From: Hofstenia miamia
Lineage: Eukaryota > Xenacoelomorpha > Acoela
Assembly: GCA_004352715.1 (NCBI GenBank)
Contig: SCFE01000098.1
Coordinates: forward strand, 1,696,331 to 1,760,330
Length of the DNA stretch: 64,000 nucleotides
Reading direction: 5' to 3'
The notes beneath the pieces were generated by a model that was not told where the DNA came from, did not search any database, and saw only the letters and a list, made by a program, of their open reading frames with translations. Below, piece after piece: positions 1 to 11,131 of this stretch (position 1 is its first letter; each line of letters opens with the position of its first letter). The translations under genes were made by a program, and so were the position numbers.

Positions 1-658
1 TACACAGAAGGGGAAGCAATACATATCCAACTCCAAGAGCTGAGGAGAGAAATAGAACAATGACAACCGCGAGCAGTCATGTTATTCTCAGGAGTTAATG
101 ACATAGTATGGACTGATCTATGGGAGCAAAATTATTGTTACTACGATGTAACGAAGCGTGCAGAGATCGTAACTATGATGCGAATTGGGAAAAACGATCC
201 TGGTGATATATCAGAACAGGAAGTTATAAAGAACATTAGCTTTTTCTATAAGGATGTGGCAAACACGCGCAGCCTATGGAAGGTGTTTACATTCTTCTAT
301 CCAAATACACAGATGAGAGCGGATCTAGCCCACACTTGCAAAGCAGATGCCTAAATGACGCTCTTAATAGCACTAAAAGGCATTAGTCTATACAAGAAAT
401 AGTTTGGAATTTTCTCACAGAAAATGAATGAGCTGCGACAATTAACACCCATAGCAGAAGATATTAGAGAGACTCGGTTCTTGAAATACGCGAATACCAT
501 CACAACTGAACGTGAGGCAGTACTAAAAATGTCAAAACAAGCAGAATACGCAATGATAACATGGGAAGAAGCTGAGGCGGAATCACTTATACGAAGAGCG
601 GACACTCTCATGCATGGGGAATGACCTGTGCTGTCCCTAATGCAAGCTGAGGAGGGCA
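1..658 (+). pseudogene. C-terminal remnant of retrotransposon ORF3 (copy A)
   Basis: This is the 3' end of the large frame that follows pol in the dominant LTR family. It reads from base 1 in one frame, with stops at 61, 352, about 400 and 622, and ends in ATG-TAG where the LTR begins. It is recognised only by similarity to the other copies in this window: the FFYKDVANTRSL and ADLAHTCKADA blocks recur at 2321-2827 and, on the minus strand, near 18480-18580. The sequence is hydrophilic and probably helical, with no signal peptide or membrane segment. I recognise no known protein family, so the function is unknown. The copy is clearly broken. Confidence 0.6.
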
Positions 659-1603
659 TGTAGCATCATCCAAAAGCAACTAAGCTGCAAGCGAAGAACA
701 ACATCGAATGATTAATAATAATTAGAATTGATTGTAAAATTTAGTTAATGATCTTAGTTATTTTTGTAAGATGCAACTAAGCTTCAATATTATTCAAATT
801 AAGGAAAACTTGTTAGCTGATCAAGTAACATTTGACAAATTAAATTGAGCAAAATTACGCTTACGAAGGAACAGCCATATTGGCAGACGAATCATTTGAA
901 ATTTAAAATTAGCAGGTACTTTTGGAAAATTTTTATAAATAGCTTTGAACTAACCAGAAATTTGATGAACAATAAATTCTTCGGAGTTTATTTTATTTTC
1001 ATTCTACTTTTATCTGGTTTGATTATTTAATAAAATGTGCAGCTAGGCAAGTTGTGTCGAGTAGTGGCTGGATTCCATCACGGGATTGATTCAAAGGGTT
1101 CTTGTGCCAGTCATGAAACCTCACTTATGTTATGGTTAGGAGTTTTTTTATTCTTGCCTAGTCTGACTATCAATCAATACATGTATGAAATAATCAATGC
1201 TTGAAACGACTGGATAGTCGACACTTAGGATATATATATATATATGTTCTTAATCGTAGGAGACTCGACTATAATCAACCTGATAAATGACCTTACATGT
1301 AATACTATTAAATGTAGGTGTAGGAAACTGCAATCTTATTAATTAAATTATTAAGCCGATAGTTTTACGGTAATGGCTATTTTAATATTATGTAAATGCA
1401 GTTAGTGTCAATGCCCGGTTGCTTTACTTAATCAAAACAACAAACACTTTACAAAATTGAGGTTAAGTCAGTTACAACTTTACTTGAGTGCACACACTGA
1501 GCTAACATAAGGTACACATAATTAGTTCCATATGAGCTGAGCTGTCTTGTTGAGATCAGCTTCAGGCAGTAGCCCATGGAAGAACTGGAGAGGAAACGTC
1601 ATA
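659..1603 (+). repeat. LTR of copy A, 5' portion up to a 2-N seam
   Basis: Starts TGTAGCATCATCCAAA directly after the ORF3 stop, as in copy B. It holds a TATAAATA box near 927 and AATAAA-type signals near 964. Bases 1106-1603 are repeated, with small differences and one deletion of about 36 bp, at 1606-2143. The two N at 1604-1605 therefore probably join two overlapping pieces rather than mark a real gap. Confidence 0.75.
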
Positions 1604-1605
1604 NN

Positions 1606-2320
1606 GCCAGTCACGAAACCGCACTTATGTTATGGTTAGGAGTTTTTTGATTCTTGCCTAGTCTGACTATCGATCAATACATGTATGAAATAATCAATGC
1701 TTGAAACGACTGGATATTCAACACTTAGGGATAAATATATATATGTTCTTAATCGTAGGAGACTCGACTATAATCGACCTGATAAATGACCTTACTTGTA
1801 CTATTATTAAATGTAAGTGTAGGAAGCTGCAATCTTATTAATTAAATTATTAAGCCGATAGTTTTACAGTAATGGCTATTTTAACATTATGTAAATGCAG
1901 TTAGTGTCAATGCCCGGTTGCTTTACTTAATCAAAACAACAAACACTTTACAAAATTGAGTTTAAGTCAGTTACAACTTTACTTGAGTGCACGCACTGAG
2001 CTAAAGTAAGGTACACATAATTAGTTCCAGTTGAGCTGAGGTGGTGCCGTGGATTCAACCATCGTTCATGAAGGAGAGGAGCTGTTTTGTGGAGATCAGC
2101 TTTGGGCAGTAGCCCATGGAAGAACTGGAGAGGAAACGTCATATGGCTCTGTCACCTAAACAGTGATAGTCAATGCTCAATTATTTAATTAACATAACTA
2201 GTTAATAAGAGAGAAAAGTCTGACAGTTCAACAACTTGGTAACTCCTCACCCACAATTTACCAAGTACTCATTATCAGTAATTAGACACGGCGCAAATAG
2301 GCTAGGTGGAGGATGTTACA
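1606..2320 (+). repeat. LTR of copy A, 3' portion
   Basis: Continues the same LTR and ends GGTGGAGGATGTTACA, the 3' tip shared by the family. The next base is inside ORF3 of copy B, so copy A probably inserted into copy B. The target duplication cannot be checked because the left end of copy A is outside the window. Confidence 0.72.
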
Positions 2321-2827
2321 ATGGGGGAAAAAATACCAATACTATGACGTCACCAAAAAGGGTCGAAATTTTTATGATGATGAGATTAAATAAAAACGAC
2401 CCTTATACAATCACAGAGGAAGAAGTCAGAAACAACATTAGCTTCTTCTACAAGGATGTGGCAAACACTCGGAGTTTAAGAAAAGTTTTCACATTCTTTT
2501 CCCTGATAACCAGATTAGGGAAGATGTAGCACACACAAGTAGAGCTGACGCAAAGATGACTCTCATGATCAGCATCAAGAGTATCCAGTTATATCAAAAA
2601 TATTACTACATATTCCCACAGAAAATCAAAGAGTTAAGAGAACTAACACTGATAGCAGAAGATATTAGAGAAACCTGGTTCCTAAGATATGTGAACGTTA
2701 CAACCCCAGAAAGTGAAGCAGTGCTAAAAATGACAAAACAGGTGGAATTTGCAAAGACAACATGGTCCGACACTCTGGTACATGGAGAACAAGCTGTGCT
2801 AAAAATAATGCAAGCTGAGGGGGGCAT
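2321..2827 (+). pseudogene. C-terminal remnant of retrotransposon ORF3 (copy B)
   Basis: Second copy of the ORF3 C-terminus, matching 120-658 codon by codon with many substitutions and a frameshift near 2510-2530. It ends with the same GGM-stop directly at the LTR start. Its upstream part is cut off by the LTR of copy A. No domain is recognised. It supports ORF3 as a regular part of this family rather than a chance frame. Confidence 0.6.
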
Positions 2828-3920
2828 GTAGCATCATCCAAACTACAAACAGAAATAAGGTGCAAACGTCACAGAAGATACTAAGATTGAAAAGAAGTGA
2901 TTAAAAAATATTATGATTAAATTAAGTGTGATTATTTCAGTTTGATTTGTATATTGCAACCAAGAAAATAACATGTGTCAAAAAAGAGATAATTGTATCT
3001 GTCAATAAAAACATTTTTGACAAATTGTCACTTACATTATTTTTAACCACCATCTTGGAATTGACAGGTACTTCTCTTCAAGTTACTATAAATACAATTA
3101 AAACTATTGTAAGAGTTGATAAAGAATTTTACTTAGAATTCTTATTATTTCATCTTATTAACGGTTTGATTATTTAATATGATGTTGAGCTAATTGAGCG
3201 GTGTTTAGTAGTGGTCTGGATCCATCACAGGGAATGATTCAAGGGTCTCTGTGCCAGATCACGAAAGTGCACTTAAGTTATGTATAGGGGTTTTTTTTTT
3301 GATTAGCTGACTAGCATTTCTAACTACATGTATTAGATAATTAATTCTCAACAAATGGTTGGATAACCAAACCTTAGGGATTATCTTACTATATTTTCAG
3401 ATCTAAATTGATGACCTATAATTGATCGATAATGAGCTTACATGTAGTAATTGTAAATGTAGGTTAGGAAGTTGTTCAATATTTATTTATTTAATAAAAG
3501 CCAATATATTTTGGTAATGGCTACATATAATATTGAATAAACAACTAGTGACAGTTCCTGGTTGCAAATAGATATAACACTTTCACACAGTAGAGATTAA
3601 GTTGAGTTGTGTCATGCCTTGAGTAAGCACCAAGCTAATGTAGGGTACACATAAGCTATCTTGATTGAGCTGAGAAGTGGCACTCAAGCATTGGATGGAA
3701 TGGTGAAATTGGATGTGGAGATCTGCTTTGGGCAGATGCCCACTGAAAGATTGACATGGCTTTGTCACCTAAAAAGTGAATAATTATTTATGGTTATGTA
3801 ATGTAATAGAAGAAACTAATCCAGCATTAACAATAAGTAAAACCTTACCCACAATAACACAGTCAATGTTACAAGGTAACAATGAATCAACAGTGATAAA
3901 GCCTGGTAGAGGATATTACA
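2828..3920 (+). repeat. Complete 3' LTR of copy B (about 1.09 kb)
   Basis: TGTAGCATCATCC at the left tip and GGTAGAGGATATTACA at the right tip, with a TATAAATA box near 3087. It is followed by ATAT and then another LTR start. It is CpG-poor compared with the LTR of copy A, which suggests an older insertion. Confidence 0.75.
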
Positions 3921-3924
3921 ATAT

Positions 3925-4469
3925 TGTAGCATCATCCAAAGTAATCTAAAAGCTGCTAATGTTGATTAAGAAGAAGAATAAGATCAAAACAATTATGATT
4001 AAAAACACAGTGTAAAAATATATGATCAATTTAGATTAATTTGTATTATGCAACTAAACAAAAAACCAGTGTCAATAATTAGAGATTAGCATCTGCTGAT
4101 AATAATACTTTTGTCAAAACTGAAGGAACAAAGTCACTTCCATTATTTTTATTTTATTAATTTGAAATCAACAGATACTTTTCCAAAATACTATAAATAG
4201 ATTAAAATTAGTAAAAGCAATTGAGAAAGAAATTCATTTGGTATTCTTAGATTGTTTCTTTAATACAGTTTGGATATTTAATACAATGTCAAGCTAAATG
4301 AGTGGTGTTTAGTAGTGGTCTGGATCCATCATAAGATTGATTCTAGAGTCTTTGTGCTAGATCACAAAAGTGTACTTATATTAGGTATAGGGGTTTTTAT
4401 TCTCATTTAATTGACTATTGATCAATTACTACATGTATTAAATATAATAAATTTGAAATACAGTTGGAT
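3925..4469 (+). repeat. 5'-half LTR fragment of the same family
   Basis: Begins TGTAGCATCATCCAAAG and is collinear with the first half of the family LTR, including CTATAAATAG near 4190. It is cut off where the next LTR starts at 4470. Confidence 0.65.
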
Positions 4470-5544
4470 TGTAGCATAATCCAAACAATAATGCTGCTAA
4501 AGAAGAGAAGATCAAAGGATTAGTCAGTATTAAGATTGAATTATGATTTATTGATTAAAACAATTTCAGTTTATTTATCATCATTATTTTTGTAAATGCA
4601 ACTAAGAAATAAAATAGCAAATTAGTACTTGTTGTTAAATAATTTGACTAAATGAAGTGTGTGAAATCACTTCCACTATTTTTAGACATATTGGCAGATG
4701 AACTAAATTCAAATTTTGAATCACAGGTACTTTTTGAATTAGAGTATAAATAGAGCTGAAATTAATTTGGAAACTGTTGAAGTAAATTCTTTGAAAATCT
4801 TATCTTTAGATTTTATTTGGTTTGCTTATTTATAAATCATGTCAAGCTAAGCAGTAAATGCAGTAGTAGTGGCTTGGGCACATATCAGGAGCCATGAACC
4901 TGCATTTAGGTTAGGTGTATGAGTAGTAGTTTTTCTCTGTTTAGCTGCCTACTGATTCATTCATTTGCATGTATTAGATAATTGATATTGGAGAAAAGGC
5001 TGGATGGCCTATTGTAGATTATATCTATATTATACTGTCAAACTAGGTGACCTATAAATAGACTGATAATTAGACCAAGCATGTACTGTTATTTAAATGT
5101 AAGGTAAGAAGCTGCAAGTAATTAGTTACTTTATCAAACTATATTAATTAAAGCCAATAGTTTTTAGTAATGGCTGAATAATATTTATTAAGCAGCTAGT
5201 GAAATTCTAGGTTGCAAAGTATCATAATTACACACTACAAATTGAGTTTAAGTCTTTGATGAGCTGAGACTTGGAACTACTCAATTGATGATGGAGGCAC
5301 ATGTTGATTGATTCAGAGATCAGAGTTGGCCAGAGGCCATAGCCAAATCACAGAGAAGAACTGTGACAGTTGTATACCTAAACAGTATCAAGTTAGTTTA
5401 AGTTAGGTGAAGATTAACAATAGTGTATCTCATGTCAGAGTTAAATAAAAGTTAACATCAGTACATCCCTACCTGCATATAATGAGGAACAATAATTTAA
5501 AAGAATCATTTACTCTCTGTTAAAGCTTGGTAACAGATGCTACA
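4470..5544 (+). repeat. Family LTR ending in ...GATGCTACA, broken at a 1-N seam
   Basis: Starts TGTAGCATAATCC, carries TATAAATAG near 4745 and ends AGATGCTACA, followed by TGG and then an N at 5548. Bases 5108-5547 are repeated nearly unchanged at 5908-6404. The second occurrence is followed by primer-binding site and gag. This is probably the same 5' LTR of copy C assembled twice, or two close LTRs. Confidence 0.65.
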
Positions 5545-5548
5545 TGGN

Positions 5549-5786
5549 ACGTATATTTCATAAATATAACGCATTTTATGATAAAAAATCATAAAAAAAT
5601 CAATAATACCTAAGTGGAACAAGGTCTCATCCTTAAAGGGTTAAACGAAGCATACGCGCATGAAATTTGTCCAGTATAACTAGACATATAATACCACGTT
5701 GTCATTTGCGACATTTGAATTGTTTTTTTTCTAAATAGAGCTATATTTTGAAAGAGGACATATTTGTTGGCATCGTCCTTTAAGGG
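5549..5786. mobile_element. Partial piggyBac-like (TTAA) miniature element(s) inside an LTR
   Basis: The segment ends TCGTCCTTTAAGGG followed by TTAA (5787-5790), after which LTR sequence resumes. Other LTR copies have an uninterrupted TTAA at the matching place (CTAGTTAA near 2199 and 18185). A second similar end, TCATCCTTAAAGGG plus TTAA, lies at 5627-5644. The left end is hidden by the N at 5548. TTAA targets and CCCTTAAAGG-type tips are typical of piggyBac-related elements. No coding part remains, and the CpG content is higher than in the surrounding LTR. Confidence 0.45.
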
Positions 5787-5790
5787 TTAA

Positions 5791-5907
5791 CTGAAAAGGA
5801 AAAGTTTGGTGATTCAATAACTTAGTAACTCCTCACCTGCAATTTACTGAGTGCTAATTATCAACAATAATACACAGTGAAAATAAGCCAGGTGGAGGAT
5901 GTTACAG
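5791..5907 (+). repeat. 3' tip of a family LTR, right of the TTAA insertion
   Basis: Short LTR 3' remnant ending GGTGGAGGATGTTACA. It is collinear with the ends of the LTRs at 2220-2320 and 18190-18303. Confidence 0.6.
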
Positions 5908-6401
5908 GAAGCTGCAAGTAATTATTTACTTTATCTAACTGTATTAATTAAAGCCAGTAGTTTTTGGTAATGGCAGAAGTAATATGTATTAAGCAGCTAG
6001 TGACATTGCCAGGTTGAGAAGTACTATAACTACACACTACAAATTGTGTTTAGGTCAGTTACAAACAGCATTGAGAGCTGCACTGAGTTAGGATAGGGAA
6101 CACATAAGTACTTTGATGAGCTGAGTCTTGAAACTACTCAATTGATGATGGAGGCACAGGTGGATTGATTCAGAGATCAGAGTTGGCCAGAGGCCATAGC
6201 CAAATCACAGAGAAGAACTGTGACAGTTGTATACCTAAACAGTATCAAGTTACTTTAAGTTAAGTGAAGATTAACAATAGTGTATCTCATGTCAGAGTTA
6301 AATAAAAGTTAACATCAGTACATCCCTACCTGCATATAATGAGGAACAATAATTTAAAAGAATCATTTACTCTCTGTTAAAGCTTGGTAGCAGATGCTAC
6401 A
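5908..6401 (+). repeat. 5' LTR of copy C (3' half only)
   Basis: Repeats 5108-5544 nearly exactly and ends AGATGCTACA. The last A is also the first base of the gag ATG. It is joined directly to the LTR tip on its left, so its 5' half is missing here. Confidence 0.65.
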
Positions 6402-8084
6402 TGGTGACAGTGACAGTTAAGAACAAAGAAGAGAAGAATCAAACCAATATCCTGACTCAGGACTTGGAACCAACAAGTAAGTGGAGCAACCAAAGTAACA
6501 GAACACATGCAGAAAATAGGATACAGCACACAGTCAGCTATGAGATAACTACTATGACTACATCTAACTTAAAGCAGGCACAGAGACAGAGAATCACACC
6601 AAATTGCCAGCCACTACTATGTGTACTTCAAGATGACAAATACAAGAGGAAAAAAGTCAGCACCAAAAAGGGAACAAGCAAAACAACCCCACCTCAAGGA
6701 GAACATGCTCAGAAACAGATGCATTCACCACAGAATTGGAAACCCTACACACGTCCCCAGAAATGGGATCCAGTGAAGTTCTGAATATTTTAAGACAGAT
6801 GAACAAAACAGAAACAATACTGAGATCTGAGTTATGGTTACTGGTAGAAAGAATTTGAAATTAGAGCAGGAAAATGAGAACCCATTAAGCAAAAATTTCC
6901 AAAAGGATATTAAAGCATTAACAAACCAACTAGCACAATCTAATAAATGTTTCCAGGAACAAAACAAGAAATGGGGAAACTTAGTTGACAGTTAGAGGAC
7001 GTGAACAGGCAGTTAATCTTAGACAATGACATACAAGCTCAAGAAATAGAACAACTTAGAGACAAACTCAGATCAGTAGAATTAGATAAAGACAAGAGCC
7101 ATGAAAACCAAGAAAGAGAACTGGAAGATCTGAGAAACAAACTAAGAATGATACAAGAGAATGAAGAGGAAAATCTGAGGGCAACAAGAATGCATGAAAT
7201 GATAATTGAGCAGAGGAAAGAGAGAAGCCTACAAGCGTCATCCACCAATTTCAAGAAGAAGAGGAAGAAGAGAAGAAAAAATTATCAATGAAATTACAAA
7301 AGTGGTGATGAACCAACTCACAATAAGTGAACACATGAACATACAGAGGAGATGTACCTATGAAAACTTGATGCTGCCAGAACAGAGCCACAATGATACA
7401 ATACCATTCAAGGCAACCTTGCTGAAATTTAATGGAAAAGTAGATAGCTACAGTCCAACATTTCCAGAATGGCTACAAATTTTCGAAATTATGATGGCAG
7501 AGAGAAAAGTAAAAAAAGAGCAGAAGCCACAAAGTTCCCATTATATCTAACAGTAGCAGCGTCTCAACATTATCTACTGTTGGACACAGACATAAAATGA
7601 GACTATAAACTACTAATCTGAAACTTTGTAGAGTACTACAAAAATGAAAGTTTCAAAAATCAGTACTGAATATACTAAACTCAACAAAAATGAGAAAGAT
7701 GGATGACATCCAAAACTACATCCAGCAAGTGGAACAATTACTAACACTCAGTTCAAGGGGAAATAAATACTCAAAATAAAAGCTTTTCTCCCATATTTGT
7801 AAGGGGATGTCAGACAACATCAAAATGCAATTTGAGATCAAGTGTGATGTCAATGACAAGCTGGAGAAGATGATTAGAAAAGCTGTAGACATACAGGCAA
7901 CAATAGAGAACAATGCCCACATCTATGAGAAAGTGGTATGGAACACAGAAAAGCCAACAGAATGGCAGAATAGCTATAAATCACAAATAGGGAGCAACAA
8001 GGCTTACAAGGAAAAGAAAGCAGAGAAGGTAATTAACATAAAGAACAAAGATGGAAAATCAAGGAAGCTGAGAGAAAGAGACAT
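6401..8084 (+). pseudogene. gag: gag of copy C, N-terminal and capsid-like part (broken)
   Basis: Structural polyprotein of a Ty3-type LTR retrotransposon. The ATG at 6401 uses the last LTR base. The first frame runs 127 codons to 6784. A charged coiled coil follows at 7001-7260 (heptads rich in E, K, Q, L). A retrotransposon-gag-like segment follows (LLKFNGKVDSYSPTFPEWLQ near 7420-7480, then LPLYL-type and HYLLLD blocks near 7540-7585, and a conserved stretch at 7807-8084). Stops and frameshifts near 6782, 7290, 7550, 7600 and 7735 break it. The frame is then interrupted by a solo LTR and resumes at 9235 with the zinc knuckle. Inactive. Confidence 0.65.
6402..6418 (+). promoter_or_regulatory. 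Primer-binding site of copy C
   Basis: TGGTGACAGTGACAGTT follows the LTR with no spacer, the usual place for the tRNA primer-binding site. Copy F (26597) and the TRIM (13155) have closely similar sites. I cannot assign the tRNA with certainty. It resembles the TGGTGACC start of tRNA-Trp-type sites, with mismatches. Confidence 0.55.
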
Positions 8085-9230
8085 TGTAACATCCTCTACC
8101 AGGCATCATTACTGTTGATCTCTTGTTACTGTATAACACTAGTTGTATTTTTGCAGGTAGGGATTTACCTCCTTATCTACTGCTTGGCTTTTATTTCTAT
8201 TAACATAATGTAACTAGATTTAACTGTTCACTATTTAGGTGACAAAGCCATGTGGTAATTTCTCCAGTGATTGATAGTGGGCACCTGCCTGAAGCTGATC
8301 TCCACATCCAGTGTCACCAACTCCTTTGATGTTCCATTTGATTGAGTTCTACATTCTCAGCTCATCAATATGATTTATGTGTACCTTATCCTAGCTCAGT
8401 TCATACTCAAGACATGACACAATTCGACTTAAACTCTATTTTGTAAAAGTGTTCTATCTGTTTGCAACCCGACTTGTTACTAGCTGCTCATTTGATGTTA
8501 CATGTAGCCATTACTGAAATATATTGGCATTTCTAAATATATTAGTTTTGAGCAGCTTCCTAACTTACATTTATAACTTAATACATGTACAGTCACTTTA
8601 TTGGTCATTTATTAGTCACTAATTTGGATCTAAAATAGTATTTATATATTTCCAAGGTTTTGGTCATCCAACCATTTGTTTGCAGTTAATTATTTTAATA
8701 CATGTAGTAAGTGATCACTAGTCAACTAATCAAGAGAAAACCCCTATACCTAACTTATGTGCACTTTCATGCTCTGACACAGGGATCCTTGAATTGTTCT
8801 CTGTGATGGATTCAGACCACTACTAAACACCATTTGATTAGCTCAACATTGTATTAAATAGTCAAACTGTTATAGTAGAACAAAATAAGAATTCCGAATA
8901 AAATTCTTTATCAATTGCTTACAGTATTTAATTCATATTTATAGTAATTCCAGAGAAGTACCTGTTGATTTCAAATTTAAACTTTTCTTCTGCCAAGATG
9001 GCAAAATAATAGAAGGAGATTTCGCCCCCTCATTTTGCCAAACGTATTTTTATCAACTGATACTAATCTCTCATTTTTGACACATATTGTTTCTTGGTTG
9101 CATAATGCAAATAAATCTAAATTCATCTAATTGATCTAAATACAATATTTCTAATTACCATTTCTTTGATTTTATTCTCACCCTGCTCAAAACTTACAGC
9201 TTATTTTTGATTTGTTTGGAGGATGCTACA
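8085..9230 (-). repeat. Solo LTR inserted in gag of copy C, with ACAT target duplication
   Basis: Reads as the reverse complement of the family LTR (TGTAACATCCTC on the left, GGAGGATGCTACA on the right), 1146 bp. ACAT occurs on both sides (8081-8084 and 9231-9234). The gag frame continues across it when one ACAT is discounted. It is therefore a separate later insertion, reduced to a solo LTR by LTR-LTR recombination. Confidence 0.85.
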
Positions 9231-9396
9231 ACATAAAGTGCTACAATTGCAGAATGAAAGGTCAGAGAAAAAACAAATGCAGAAAACAGATCAACATGAT
9301 CAGAGAAGAAGAAGTGTACTATGAACACAAGGACATAATCAAGTCCAAATTGGAGTTGTTGGAGGATCCCCAAGCAGAAGAAGAATCAGAAAATTA
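9231..9396 (+). pseudogene. gag: gag zinc-knuckle end of copy C
   Basis: Encodes the nucleocapsid end of Gag. The CCHC pattern is C-X2-C-X4-Q-X4-C (CYNCRMKGQRKNKC, near 9241-9282), so the zinc-binding His is replaced by Gln. The matching knuckle of copy F keeps the His. An acidic tail follows, ending in a TAG at 9394-9396. Confidence 0.65.
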
Positions 9397-9433
9397 GCTT
9401 GAGCACCAACTCCAAAAAACTGAGCATCCATAA

Positions 9434-10194
9434 TGATTATGACTAATTTGCACAATATCAACACAATAACTATGATAAATGGAATACTAACAAAGGCAAC
9501 AATTGACACAGGAGCAGCAACATCAATAATAACAGACAAGTGTGCAACCATGTTGGGATTCAAATGAGAAGGCTTAGAATGCTCAAGCAAGAGACTAATC
9601 AATGCATCTGGAGAATATATAAACACAAAAGGCAAGCTCAAGGCAGTACAAATCAGAATAGCAAATACAACCTTTGAACAAACACTAGTAGTAATAGATA
9701 CTCATAACAATTTATTGCCTTATGAGGTGATACTAGGTGACAACTTTCTAACAAAGAATGGATGTGTGATAAACTACTCTGACAGAACAATTAAGGTAAG
9801 GGAAGAAGAAATCAAAATCAAAGAGCATGAAGGAAAGCTGTCAACAATGGTGTTTGAATTGGAAGAAGATATAAGGCTGCAGCCATATCAATGGAGGATA
9901 CACAGAATTAAAACAGAAGATGATATCACAGCAGATATAATGATCTACAACAATAAAGGGATAAATTCAAAAAGAGTCTCAATGCCATCAAGTGTGTGTG
10001 CTATAAGAAATGGCAGAGGAAAGGTACCAATACTAAATGCAAGTGCTATAAGAAATGGCAGAGGAAAGGTACCAATACTAAATGCAACAAATCACAACAT
10101 CAATGTAAAGAAAACAAATGTAAAAATATTCAGAAAGTACATTAACTCCAGCATCAAAGCCAACTGGAAAGCAATGGAAAACATCAATGAGTAG
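9434..10194 (+). pseudogene. pol: Aspartic protease and following pol start of copy C
   Basis: Retropepsin-type protease that would process Gag-Pol. The catalytic motif is IDTGA at about 9502-9516, and the flap and C-terminal hallmark LPYEVILGDNFL follows near 9715-9750. One in-frame stop lies near 9565. The last 159 codons are open from 9715 and carry a duplicated 15-codon unit (9998-10087). The homologous region of copy F runs on towards RT, but copy C is cut off near 10240 before RT. Confidence 0.65.
9998..10087 (+). repeat. In-frame 45-bp tandem duplication in pol of copy C
   Basis: A 45-bp unit beginning GTGCTATAAGAAATGGCAGA occurs twice back to back (9998-10042 and 10043-10087) with no difference seen. 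It adds 15 residues without shifting the frame. Copy F has one unit at the matching place. Confidence 0.85.
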
Positions 10195-10306
10195 AGTAGT
10201 TTGTATGGACAACTTGAGGACTTAAAAATGAAAACAAGTTAGAGGGGTGGCATTGATGTATCAAGTGGCATTGTGATCAAGACTTTGATGTAATTTAAAA
10301 GACACA

Positions 10307-10337
10307 CTCAAAAGGCTTGCTTTGCTCGCCTTTTGAG
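10307..10337. other. 10-bp hairpin
   Basis: CTCAAAAGGC and GCCTTTTGAG form a perfect 10-bp stem with an 11-base loop, just after the truncation of copy C. No function is assigned. The run after it is AT-rich but not a clear terminator. Confidence 0.35.
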
Positions 10338-10429
10338 CCATTTTTATTAATATAAGTAATAGAATTAAAACATTCATTATGTTGTATTTTTAGAGTATTA
10401 GGAATGGGTTTAAACATTAATATATCTTT

Positions 10430-10800
10430 ATTATATCTTTAGCTTAACAGCTAAAATAGCAATGTTAGTTGCTTCCTTAGTTCCACTACCAATGGGTTGA
10501 GTTTGAGTTGATGTGTCCATTTGATTAGTCTTGAGTAATGTGATCAAGTATTTACTGATAAGCTGCAGGGGTCTCATGAGAGTGATCACTCTCAATAATT
10601 GTTGCCAGCCTAGTTCTGTATTTACAGTATAATGCATATTTGAAATGGTAAACCAAAAAAATGATTTTGGATTTTTCCAGACTCCTGGTTTTTCTTGAGT
10701 ATTTACTGCTTAGGAGCAAGGGTCTCATAAGAGATATCTGACTCCCATTAATTGTTGCCAGACCAATACTTCAATGACTTTATAATTATTTTAAACATAC
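10430..10800 (-). repeat. Unclassified retroelement-like repeat, two diverged units
   Basis: Two units, at about 10555-10625 and 10700-10775, share GGGTCTCAT.AGAG and TTGTTGCCAG on the plus strand. Read on the minus strand, each has TGGCAACAATTA followed by purine-rich leader-like sequence. In the right-hand case a 68-codon open frame follows (10431-10637). This might be the leader and gag start of another LTR element, but I recognise no domain. Confidence 0.3.
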
Positions 10801-10824
10801 TTAACATTTTGTAAAATAAGAATA

Positions 10825-11131
10825 NNNNNNNNNNNNNNNNNNNNNNNNNNNNNNNNNNNNNNNNNNNNNNNNNNNNNNNNNNNNNNNNNNNNNNNNNNNN
10901 NNNNNNNNNNNNNNNNNNNNNNNNNNNNNNNNNNNNNNNNNNNNNNNNNNNNNNNNNNNNNNNNNNNNNNNNNNNNNNNNNNNNNNNNNNNNNNNNNNNN
11001 NNNNNNNNNNNNNNNNNNNNNNNNNNNNNNNNNNNNNNNNNNNNNNNNNNNNNNNNNNNNNNNNNNNNNNNNNNNNNNNNNNNNNNNNNNNNNNNNNNNN
11101 NNNNNNNNNNNNNNNNNNNNNNNNNNNNNNN
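10825..11131. other. Assembly gap (307 N)
   Basis: Unknown sequence. Its size is not a round number, so it may be estimated from read pairs. Confidence 0.95.

Noticed and set aside
845-1030. 61-codon frame in the LTR (and 2947-3177)
   Set aside because: Lies within LTR U3/R-like sequence. The matching LTR copies do not keep the frame.
9998-10087. CRISPR-like direct repeats
   Set aside because: Only two adjacent units without spacers, within pol of a retrotransposon in an animal genome.
10307-10337. Rho-independent terminator or tRNA-like hairpin
   Set aside because: Eukaryotic context, no clean T-run and no cloverleaf.
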